This document shows positions 1 through 8,100 of a DNA stretch of 8,405 nt, piece by piece. The translations under genes were made by a program, and so were the position numbers. Below the pieces are notes generated by a model that was not told the origin of the DNA, did no database searches, and worked only from the letters and a program-made list of their open reading frames with translations. Positions within the stretch are counted from its first letter, which is position 1. Each line of letters opens with the position of its first letter. Origin of the DNA: an uncultured Mogibacterium sp. (lineage in GTDB: Bacteria; Bacillota_A; Clostridia; Peptostreptococcales; Anaerovoracaceae); contig NZ_CALHTQ010000178.1 of assembly GCF_938039775.1 (NCBI RefSeq), forward strand, positions 1-8,405, read 5' to 3'.

Positions 1-1392
1 ATCTCACGCGAACTTCTTAAATCGGGAAAAAGCGTGGCAAAGCTTAACGGCGAGATAGTTTCACTAACAAAGCTTCGTGACTTCTGTAGTGAGTTTATAG
101 ATATACATGGGCAATACGACAACCAACAGATACTCGATCCTGAAAATCATATCTTCATCACGGATAGCTACAATCATACAGTTATCTCTAGCGGACTTCA
201 TAAACTAAGAGAGCTACATAAGAGTTATCACGAGGTCAAGCGTGAATACGAACAGCTCCTCCGTAGTGAATCGGAATCACGCAGACAGCAGGACTTCTAT
301 CAGTTTGAGTTTGACTACATAGATAATCTTGATTTAAGAGCTGGAGAGGACGATGAGTTACGTGAGCAGCTTGATTTAATGCGTAACAGCGAGCGCATAT
401 ATGAAGCCGTTGCGGGTTCATATAGTAGACTCACCGAAGATCCTTCCGTTCTCAGTGTCCTTGGTTCGTGCATGAATCAACTTCAAGGAATATCTTCATA
501 TAGCGAAGAGCTAAATGAGCTTTCTGAAAGTTTTTCAGAGTTATACTACAGCCTTGAAGATATATCTTCTATGCTTAGAAACACAAGTGAGTCTATTAAC
601 TTTTCTGAGGAAGAGATAGACCTCGTTTCTTCGAGACTTAGTGTACTTGAGGATGCTAAGCGTAAATACAATATGACTATCGAGGAGATTATCAAATACA
701 AAGAAGAGTTAGACAGTAAACTTGGAGTAATTCATAATCTTGATGATGAGAAGCAACGACTTGTGGAGTTAATAGATAAGCGATATATAGAGTTAGAAGC
801 TCAGGCTGATATAGTTAGTAAGATTAGAAAAGCTAACGCAGCAGCACTTGAATCTGAGATGATTAAGGAGCTTCAGGATTTGGCATTTGCAAATTCTGAA
901 TTTAAGATTGAAATTACCAGGCTAGACGATATATCAGAACTTGGATATGACGGTGTTGAATTTCTAATATCAACTAATCCTGGCGAACCACTCAGACCGA
1001 TGGCTAAAATCGCTTCTGGCGGTGAAATTTCTAGAATAATGCTAGCCTTCAAACACATTATCGGTAGTAGCGATAGTGTAGAAACAATGATATTTGATGA
1101 AATTGACACGGGAATTAGCGGCAAGACAGCACTAGTTGTCGGTCATAAGCTAAGTGAAATTGCAGAGCATAGACAGATACTCTGTATAACTCATTTACCA
1201 CAAATTGCAGCATCTGGAGACGACAACTTCTCCATAGATAAGAAAATCTCTGATGGTAAATCGCATACAGTTATTGAGCACCTAGATGACTCAGGAAAAC
1301 TAGAGATGCTCGCTCGATTGATAAGCGGCGCCCCTGATAGCAGCAATGCACTTGAAGCCGCTAGAGAGCTTGTCGCATCAGTAAGAGAATAA
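1..1392 (+). CDS. recN: DNA repair protein RecN (5'-truncated by window edge)
   Basis: RecN is an SMC-like ATPase that acts in the cytoplasm on DNA double-strand breaks, tethering ends for RecA-dependent recombination. The frame is open from base 1, and the codons before the GTG at 34 already read as RecN sequence (SRELLKSGKS, then the conserved DIHGQYDNQ segment). The real start is therefore upstream and GTG 34 is not the start. In all 463 codons are visible; the family is usually about 550-570 residues, so roughly 100 N-terminal residues with Walker A are missing. Visible residues about 50-280 are charged and heptad-like, as in the RecN coiled-coil arms, with the family segment RKYNMTIEEI. 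The C-terminal ATPase half follows: ABC signature SGGEISR (bases 1015-1035), Walker B IFDEIDTGISG with catalytic Glu (codon 1099-1101), and switch histidine in THLPQIAASGD (codon 1192-1194). The gene ends in a terminator hairpin and converges on holA. It is intact over the visible part. Confidence 0.97.
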   Translation: MSRELLKSGKSVAKLNGEIVSLTKLRDFCSEFIDIHGQYDNQQILDPENHIFITDSYNHTVISSGLHKLRELHKSYHEVKREYEQLLRSESESRRQQDFYQFEFDYIDNLDLRAGEDDELREQLDLMRNSERIYEAVAGSYSRLTEDPSVLSVLGSCMNQLQGISSYSEELNELSESFSELYYSLEDISSMLRNTSESINFSEEEIDLVSSRLSVLEDAKRKYNMTIEEIIKYKEELDSKLGVIHNLDDEKQRLVELIDKRYIELEAQADIVSKIRKANAAALESEMIKELQDLAFANSEFKIEITRLDDISELGYDGVEFLISTNPGEPLRPMAKIASGGEISRIMLAFKHIIGSSDSVETMIFDEIDTGISGKTALVVGHKLSEIAEHRQILCITHLPQIAASGDDNFSIDKKISDGKSHTVIEHLDDSGKLEMLARLISGAPDSSNALEAARELVASVRE

Positions 1393-1419
1393 AGCTTGAG
1401 GCAGAGCCTCAAGCTTTTC
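1391..1419 (+). terminator. Rho-independent terminator of recN, possibly bidirectional
   Basis: A perfect 12-bp inverted repeat has arms AAAGCTTGAGGC (1391-1402) and GCCTCAAGCTTT (1406-1417) around the 3-base loop AGA. A short T tract (TTTT, then CTACTTTC) follows on the plus strand. The 5' arm begins with the last two bases of the recN TAA stop. On the minus strand the same hairpin is followed by TTTATTCTC, a weaker tail, so it may also stop transcription arriving from holA. No other hairpin was seen between the convergent genes. Confidence 0.85.
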
Positions 1420-1488
1420 TACTTTCAATTTCAATTATTTATATCTATTATAGAAACAGATTATACAGATGCCATTCATTCCTCTTCA

Positions 1489-2538
1489 TTACCAGTTAAA
1501 TACAAATAGTTCAAGAGAAGTGCTCTTGTCCATCTCGCCAGTTTTTAGGAGTCTATCAGTATCATAAAGTTCTATAAGAGCCTTCTTAATCTTGCTCTTT
1601 CCAATCTTCCTAGCTGCAGCATACGCCTTCTTGAGCCTATATTCATTCACTCCTAAATTTTTAGCCATTGCTTTAATTGGCATCCCTTCATCATCTAGTT
1701 CAAGTGAATCGTACATAATCTCAAACTGACCGATCAATGTTAAAGCTAGAGAAAACACATTGCCCTTACTCTTTGAATTTTCGCCCACAGCAATGGTATT
1801 AACCAGAAGCTGCATAGCCATACTCTTCTTACCAGCAAGCAGATAGTCTATAAAGTTAAATACAAATCTATCCTTATCCCCTATCATAATATCTTCTATA
1901 AGCTGCTTAGATATAGTTGTATCATCAGACACATTGACTAACTTCGTAAGATCTGATTCCATCCTATATAGGTCATACTCACTATCATTATTTAAATATC
2001 CCGAGATATCGACGAGATAATCCATATCACGAGCGCCTATAAGCTTGCCAGCAGCACGAATTCGCTTATTTACAAAGGATTTGAGCTCAGCAGGGTTTAA
2101 CCTTTCGAAGTTATAGGTGCTACAAGCTGCAGCTACTTTGGTAGCAAAAGCATTAAGTTTCTCCTTCTTGCCCGGGCTATGAAGAGGTTCAATGTAAAAT
2201 AGAAGAATTGTAGATGGATTTGGCTTAGTTAAGTACTCAAGGATAGGTGCGGTTTCAGTTATTACGCTCTTTTTTAAAAGCGGCAGATAATTTTTAATAG
2301 TTAACACCCTGGTGCTTGCAAACATCGTCATAGTATTTGCAGTTTCAACGATTTCTTGTGCCGATACCGACTCTCCATCAAGGTCTGTAACTACATATTT
2401 TCTATCTGCTTCACTCGAATTATTTTCGATAATGGTTTTTACAGCCCAATCTGTAAGAAAACCTTCTTCTCCGTATAGAAATATGTTGCTACCAATTATT
2501 CCACTCTTTATATCTTTGCTAAACTCTTTAAATGACAT
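1489..2538 (-). CDS. holA: DNA polymerase III delta subunit (clamp-loader wrench)
   Basis: This is the delta subunit of the replicative clamp loader. It binds and opens the beta sliding clamp so that the loader complex can place it on primed DNA. The 349 residues match the usual family length of about 330-350. The N-terminal domain opens with NIFLYGEEGFLTD (residues 18-30), the degenerate nucleotide-site region typical of delta, followed by a Rossmann-like segment (VLTIKNYLPLL, STILLFYIEP). The middle holds the helical segment around ELKSFVNKRI and YDLYRMESDLTKL. The C-terminal collar domain has the family pattern of a LIGQFEIMYDSLEL-like helix, AKNLGVNEYRLKKA and the closing DRLLKTGEMD. The ATG at 2538 is chosen over an in-frame TTG at 2544 because AGGA (2551-2548) lies 9 bases from ATG but only 3 from TTG. 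The start lies inside the end of comEC (11-base overlap), so it is probably co-transcribed and translationally coupled. Confidence 0.95.
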   Translation of the reverse strand: MSFKEFSKDIKSGIIGSNIFLYGEEGFLTDWAVKTIIENNSSEADRKYVVTDLDGESVSAQEIVETANTMTMFASTRVLTIKNYLPLLKKSVITETAPILEYLTKPNPSTILLFYIEPLHSPGKKEKLNAFATKVAAACSTYNFERLNPAELKSFVNKRIRAAGKLIGARDMDYLVDISGYLNNDSEYDLYRMESDLTKLVNVSDDTTISKQLIEDIMIGDKDRFVFNFIDYLLAGKKSMAMQLLVNTIAVGENSKSKGNVFSLALTLIGQFEIMYDSLELDDEGMPIKAMAKNLGVNEYRLKKAYAAARKIGKSKIKKALIELYDTDRLLKTGEMDKSTSLELFVFNW

Positions 2539-4924
2539 CCTCAATCATCCTATCGATTTTAATTTCATTACGGCTAATATCTACACCAATAGCTCCCTCT
2601 TTATCATTTCTATACACCTTAATGCCACGCTTCTCAAACCTTCTAATCACTCCAGCATTCGGATGACCATAGGTATTGTTCTCCCCCACTTGGATAACAG
2701 CAATACGCGGATTTGCGGCCTCTATGAACTTCTCGTTAGAGCTATATCTACTTCCGTGATGTGCAACTTTTAATATATCGCATTTTAACACATCTGTAGA
2801 TTTGTAGTATTTTATCATATCAAGTTCATCGGCCTCAACCAAGTCACCAGTCAGCATTATCTTAATCCCTTTATAATAAAGCATATACACAGTATTTAAC
2901 TCATTTTCGTCTGAATCATTTGTTGCCACCCTGTCATCCATCGGCCAAATCGCTTGTATCCACACATCTTTTCCTAATCTTAGTTTATCTTTAAATCTTA
3001 CAAACTTCAGCCTTGGACCTGACACCTGATACCTATACGGATAAGGCACCATAAACTGTTTTACGGGATATATTTCACCGAGCTCCATGGCTCCTTTACA
3101 GTGGTCCATGTGCATATGAGTAAAAATGCTCATATCTACGTCATTTGCAGCATTCTTTAAAAAATATTCTTTAAGTACTTTCTCTCCGATATTACGATTC
3201 TTTTCGCCTCCCCCGTCAAGAAGCACATCACATCTGTCGGTCCTTATATGTATTCCGTCACCCTGTCCAACATCTATAAAAACAACCTCACAGTCCATGA
3301 AATTATTACGATAAGCAGAACCTACAGCGATAGACATGCACATGACTAAAATTATTGATTGTGCTATTAGATCATATCTCTTTCTAAGCATCAGAACGAT
3401 GTTAAACTCAGAACACAAGAAATATAGCAGTGCATACACAGCTATTATAGTGGTTATTTTCATTGAACTTATCGAGTATGAATACCTTCCATTCATATTA
3501 AGGATATGATTGAGTTTAGTTATAATTTCAGTAAGGTAGAAGATTTCACTCTTTATAACAACTCCGACACTTCCAAACAGAGAGTATGAAATTAACCCCA
3601 AGATAGAAAATGGCACAAGCAAGCTGATAAGTCCAACTATCGGAATATTAATTAAGAACCCAAATGGATTTATTTTGTTAAATGTATATATCGTATATGG
3701 AATCATCGAAAGCTGAATTGCCAGCATGAATCCCGCATGTTTCCCGACTAGTCTACTTAGAGGATCAGTTAGAAATGCTATCCCAGAGACCGCAATATAA
3801 GACATCTGAAAGCTCGCTCCAAACATCATAAATGGATTGTACAGGAGCACTATTATAAATGATGCTGAAAGTGATGCCAGTAGGTCAAAAGGCCGCTTCA
3901 AATAGAAAGCAACAATAGCGCTACAAGTTAGAATTACTGCTCTTAAAGTCGATACATTCCATGCCGTTATTTCACCATAACAGAGCATCGCCATCATAGT
4001 AATAAATCCAATTAAGCCCCCATGACGCCCCATCGCCATAAGCCTTAACATTCCATATATTACACCGACATGTAATCCGCTAACGGCAAGAACATGTGCA
4101 GTGGTATTTTCTCTAAATTCCTTGATCGTATCGTCGTCTATATCGCTGGTATCACCAAATGCTACACCTTTTATAAACCCATATATTTCGCTTCTATTTC
4201 CAGATACCTTCCGCGCAAATTGGTCCTTTTTTCTATATAGGGACCTCCTTACTATCCATATAAAACTTTGTTCATCATTACTTATCTCACTTATATCATT
4301 TGCCTTCATCACATATGTAATTTTCTTCGTCATCAAATATCGCTTGTAATCAAAACAGCCAGGATTACGAGCTGATGTGGGGATTTTTATAGAGCCATGA
4401 ACCTTTACTTCTCTACCGTAAAGCTCTAGTCCCTGACTAGTCTTCATAGATTTATTTATCCCCATCTCTGGCTTCTTGCCGCCTTTTATAAAAGTTTTGT
4501 TTTCATTTCCAAATCCGTTCCACTTCTGACATCTCACAATAGCTACTTTCCCAAGTGACGTAGTTTTAATGTCTAAAGTGAGTCCCTTTTGATTTTCTTT
4601 ATAGTTGATAACCCTACCTTCAATATACTTACATCTAAGTAATTCAGTTGCTGTCTTTGGTGACATTTCATAAGCGTGAATGCCATAATTCAAGATGCCT
4701 ATGATAAATAAAGCAATACATAGAATCGCATCATACTTAAGCATCCTGTCCGTTGTCTCTAGCTCCATGTTCTGTCTGATATAGATTATCCTATAAATTA
4801 CAAATATAAATACCGCCATAATTAGAGTGAATTTAATTATTTCTCGTTGATTTATATAGGTATCAGCCGCAATAATTCCTAGCGCCATAGATATTCCAAG
4901 CGCAACTATCCTTCTCCTAAACAT
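2528..4924 (-). CDS. comEC: ComEC/Rec2 family DNA-uptake channel protein
   Basis: ComEC is the inner-membrane channel that carries single-stranded DNA into the cytoplasm in natural transformation. The 798 residues match full-length members with all three domains. Hydrophobic segments lie near residues 6-23, 31-49 and 65-83. The soluble DUF4131/OB-like domain (about 95-210) ends in the typical ARNPGCFDYKRYL. The multi-spanning Competence domain (about 245-540) carries LAVSGLHVG with His285. The C-terminal metallo-beta-lactamase-like domain starts at DVGQGD (551-556) and has HMHMDH (603-608), LTGDL and AHHGS (His722, His723), so the metal ligands expected of a candidate nuclease are present. 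ATG 4924 is the first start after an in-frame TGA, but its upstream GTGGTGTG is a poor ribosome site; Met13 (4888) is an alternative. The gene leads a two-gene operon with holA. Presence of the gene alone does not prove competence; no other com genes are in view. Confidence 0.96.
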   Translation of the reverse strand: MFRRRIVALGISMALGIIAADTYINQREIIKFTLIMAVFIFVIYRIIYIRQNMELETTDRMLKYDAILCIALFIIGILNYGIHAYEMSPKTATELLRCKYIEGRVINYKENQKGLTLDIKTTSLGKVAIVRCQKWNGFGNENKTFIKGGKKPEMGINKSMKTSQGLELYGREVKVHGSIKIPTSARNPGCFDYKRYLMTKKITYVMKANDISEISNDEQSFIWIVRRSLYRKKDQFARKVSGNRSEIYGFIKGVAFGDTSDIDDDTIKEFRENTTAHVLAVSGLHVGVIYGMLRLMAMGRHGGLIGFITMMAMLCYGEITAWNVSTLRAVILTCSAIVAFYLKRPFDLLASLSASFIIVLLYNPFMMFGASFQMSYIAVSGIAFLTDPLSRLVGKHAGFMLAIQLSMIPYTIYTFNKINPFGFLINIPIVGLISLLVPFSILGLISYSLFGSVGVVIKSEIFYLTEIITKLNHILNMNGRYSYSISSMKITTIIAVYALLYFLCSEFNIVLMLRKRYDLIAQSIILVMCMSIAVGSAYRNNFMDCEVVFIDVGQGDGIHIRTDRCDVLLDGGGEKNRNIGEKVLKEYFLKNAANDVDMSIFTHMHMDHCKGAMELGEIYPVKQFMVPYPYRYQVSGPRLKFVRFKDKLRLGKDVWIQAIWPMDDRVATNDSDENELNTVYMLYYKGIKIMLTGDLVEADELDMIKYYKSTDVLKCDILKVAHHGSRYSSNEKFIEAANPRIAVIQVGENNTYGHPNAGVIRRFEKRGIKVYRNDKEGAIGVDISRNEIKIDRMIEDVI

Positions 4925-5067
4925 ATTTCACACCACTGCATAATATTCCATTTATGAAATAACACGTATCATACAACTATGATATTAGTACGAGCCATAA
5001 TTCCCTTCAGCACACATTTATTTTACAAGATAAAATGGTGACCAGATGCACATACAATCTTCACAAT

Positions 5068-5095
5068 AAAATAGCTCAAAATGTTCATTTTTCAA
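5068..5095 (-). promoter_or_regulatory. Candidate promoter for comEC-holA
   Basis: On the minus strand TTGAAA (5095-5090, five of six matches to the -35 consensus) is followed after 16 bases by TATTTT (5073-5068, four of six matches to the -10). It would give a leader of about 135 bases before comEC. A second -10-like box, TATGAT (4973-4968), sits closer to the gene but has no good -35. A transformation gene may also be under a competence-specific regulator whose site I cannot recognise. Confidence 0.25.
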
Positions 5096-5112
5096 GCAAT
5101 TCATGGTAAAAT
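5084..5112 (+). promoter_or_regulatory. Candidate sigma-A promoter for the PBP gene
   Basis: The -10 is TAAAAT (5107-5112, five of six matches to TATAAT), preceded by TGG, which gives an extended -10 TGn. Exactly 17 bases upstream is TTCATT (5084-5089), only three of six matches to TTGACA; the extended -10 could compensate. Initiation near 5119 would leave a leader of about 25 bases ending in the ribosome site. This is a consensus match only. Confidence 0.45.
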
Positions 5113-5131
5113 AACATGTCATATTTTATTT

Positions 5132-5140
5132 AAGAGGAAA
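5132..5140 (+). promoter_or_regulatory. Ribosome binding site of the PBP gene
   Basis: AAGAGGAAA lies just upstream of ATG 5144, with GAGG (5134-5137) six bases from the start codon. It fixes this ATG as the start, and so shows that the long charged N-terminal extension is translated rather than an artefact of over-calling. Confidence 0.75.
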
Positions 5141-5143
5141 TAT

Positions 5144-8100
5144 ATGGAAAACAATTCAACAAACATAAAAGAATTAATCAAGCGACTGCAGAATGGTGAG
5201 CGTTTATCTCAAGAGGAGATGCGCACTGTTGCTAATTATGTGGCTCAAATGAAATTCGAGAAAGAGCAACGTGAAAAGCGTGCTCAGGCTGTTGCAAAAG
5301 GAAACGAGAAGAAAGGACTTTCCTTCCACGAACAGGTTGCAAAAGCTGAAGCAGATGCGAAGAAGAATAGACTCAGGAACAACCTTGAGAAAAACTCCGT
5401 AAAGCACGCTTCTTCAGATGACGCAGCGCTTAATAACAAAGCACGGATCATAAGCAATGACGACAAAGCTGCTTTTCATGAACAAGTTGCTAGAGCCGAA
5501 GCAGCAGCTGCAAAGCGTGATAAATCAATTAGAAAACGAGCTAGGGAAGAAAAGAAACTTCTAAAGCAAGAGCAGAAAGCTAAGACAAGAGACAAAGAGC
5601 GAGGTTTCAGCCTTAAGCGTGATCTTAGACATCCTGTTCAGTTTCTCAAGCGCGTATTCACTAAGCCGAACCCATACTATACGCCGGGAGCTGGAGAGTA
5701 CATCATGGTATCTGGTAAGAAAGTTAAAAATAAACCCCGCACATTAAGTATAAAGTACGCTATTCGCAACTTTATTGTGATGGGTATTGTTATGACACTT
5801 ATGTTTTCAATCTATGCGGTGACAGTTATTGCTTTTGCCCCTAAGATTGATCCACATAAGATTTATGATCAGATTTCAACAGATACGATAATCTATGATG
5901 ATACAGGGGAACGTGTCGGAAGCGTCAACAGCGGTGAAAGTCGTACTATCATCAAGTACAAGGACATCCCTAAACACACAGTGGATGCGTTTGTATCTCT
6001 AGAGGACAAAACATTCTGGAAACATCATGGCTTCAATTGGACAAGAATAGCTGGAGCTATTGTATCCTCATTTGGCCGTGGCAATATCCGTGGTACTAGT
6101 ACGCTCACTCAACAACTAGCGAGGAACGTATATCTGCCAAATATCAAGAGTCAGAGATCCGTTCGTCGTAAGATTCTCGAGATGTACTACGCAGCGAAGA
6201 TTGAGAGAACTCTCTCGAAGAAAGAAATATTTGCTGCATACGTCAACAGCATATATTTTGGTTACGGTAATTATGGTATCGAGAATGCGTCAAAGACATA
6301 TTTCTCTAAGAGTGTTAGTGAGCTTTCTATAAAAGAAAGTGCTGCCCTCGCTGCGATGCCACAGTCACCTGATACATATTCGCTCATTCAGAATGCCGAC
6401 TCGCCTCTTGCTTCAAGAGAAACCTCGACCCCAATCAAGGTTAACAGCAAGACTTATATCGCTAATGATATATCTAGGTCACGTAGACAGATTGCACTAA
6501 AGCTTATGTATGAGCAGGGCTATATTACAAAGTCGCAGTACGATGAAAATGTATCTGCTAACCTTGTGGACTTCCTTAAACCTACTCTCAGTGCAGGAAG
6601 TGATGCAGGAACATCATACTTTACTGATTACACTGTAAATCGAGTAATTAAAGCTCTCATGAAGAAGTATAAACTTGACTATAAGAGCGCCCATGATATG
6701 GTATACAACGGTGGCCTCAAGATATACTCAACTATGGATTCAAAGGCTCAGAAAGCCGTTGAAGATGGTTTCAACGAAGGAACCTACTTCCCTTCACTAA
6801 CTGGACTTAAGAAAGATAGCTCGGGTAATATCATCAGCGATAAGGGCTCAATAACACTATATGCATATGACAATATGATCCAGGACGATAAATTTGTATT
6901 GCAGGACGACGAGTACAAAAGAAATGACGATGGATCGATTACACTTTACAAGAACAAGCGGCTAAATATTTACAAAACTTCAACTGCTAATGGCACAGAC
7001 TACAGCCTCGAGCTAAAGCCATCATATGTAATTGAGAGCAACAACTTGTATATAATACCAGGTGGTTATATCAATATCCCGAGCAACAGTAAGACTATAG
7101 ATAAGTCTGGAAATCTTGTAATTAGCGCAAAATTCATTAAGAACAACAGTAAGCTCATTACAGATGTAAATGGAAACCCAGCCTTCTCTGATAAGCTGTA
7201 TATCTTGCAGGACAAGGTTATCCAGCCTCAAGGTGCGATGGTGATTACAGAAGTTGGTACAGGTAAGGTAAAGGCTATGGTTGGAGGCCGCGGTGTTACG
7301 GGCAAACAGCTCTACAATCGTGCGATAAACCCTCGTCAGCCTGGTTCCTCAATCAAGCCACTCGCAGTATATAGTGCAGCACTTCAGAGGAGCTACGAAT
7401 ATGCTGAGCAAGGGCAGAAGTATCCTCTCGTAGACCCGGGCAATGATAAACAAGGTACCGACAACTATGGCGACTATCTCACAGCTGCATCGATTATTAT
7501 AGACGAACCTATTAAAATCAATGGCAGAGTTTGGCCAAAGAACTCTAACAACAGATACTCTGGCCCTATGACTATGCGTAAAGGTATGCAGAGCTCAACA
7601 AACGTTGTTGCAGTAAAGCTCTATGAGCAACTTGGCGCAGATTATTCTGCTAGCATGGTCGAAAAGTACGGTATCAGTACTCTTAACAAGTCAGCAAATG
7701 GCGATATGAACCCTGCTGCACTTGCTCTCGGAGGTCTCTCAAAGGGTGTATCCCCTTACGAGATGGCGGAAGCATATGCTACCTTCCCTAATGGGGGTGT
7801 TCGCGTTGAGAATAGAGTGTTTATAAAGGTTGTCGATAGAGACGGAAGTACAATTCTCACTACAGAGAAGAAAAAGCACAAGGTTCTAGATGAAGGTGTT
7901 GCATATATCATGGTTACAATGCTGAAGTCTGTAGTTAACGGCGGTACTGGTTCAAATGCTGCAATCTCTGGAGTTGAGGTCGGTGGTAAGACTGGTACTA
8001 CAAGCAGCAACTACGATATTTGGTTTGATGGAATTACACCAAAATACGCAGCTTCACTCTGGATTGGTACAGATGTGAACATTCCACTTACATCATCGTC

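Larger units (their letters stand above)
4925..5143. promoter_or_regulatory. Divergent intergenic region between comEC and the PBP gene
   Basis: This 219-bp AT-rich spacer must drive both the comEC-holA operon (leftward) and the PBP gene (rightward). It contains three copies of TAAAAT on the plus strand (5031-5036, 5067-5072, 5107-5112); only the last has a plausible -35 partner. I see no tRNA, no long hairpin and no recognisable riboswitch. A small palindrome TGGTGACCA lies at 5036-5044, too short to call an operator. Confidence 0.6.

Noticed and set aside
34..36. GTG as the start of recN
   Set aside because: The frame is open to base 1 and the upstream codons match conserved RecN sequence, so the gene simply begins outside the window.
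2542..2544. TTG as the start of holA
   Set aside because: The Shine-Dalgarno AGGA at 2551-2548 is only 3 bases away, while ATG 2538 has 9-base spacing and begins the conserved N-terminus directly.
2312..2773. 153-codon plus-strand open frame across the holA/comEC junction
   Set aside because: It lies antisense to two well-supported conserved genes, has no family features and no convincing ribosome site; it is a shadow frame.
4910..4918. Strong Shine-Dalgarno-like AGGAGAAGG inside comEC codons 3-5, hinting at a later start
   Set aside because: No standard in-frame start codon lies at a workable distance; Met13 is 21 bases downstream. It encodes the Arg-rich N-terminus (positive-inside before the first membrane segment).
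5036..5044. TGGTGACCA palindrome as an operator
   Set aside because: The arms are only 4 bases, there is no second copy in the spacer, and it does not overlap the better promoter candidates.
4925..5143. Small RNA or riboswitch in the divergent spacer
   Set aside because: No stable long hairpin and no known aptamer pattern could be seen by eye; the sequence is mainly AT-rich promoter-like DNA.
5204..5466. Two minus-strand open frames opposite the PBP N-terminus
   Set aside because: Their Ser/Leu/Phe-rich sequences are what the complement of Lys/Glu/Ala-rich coding gives; the plus frame has a good ribosome site and continues into the conserved domains.
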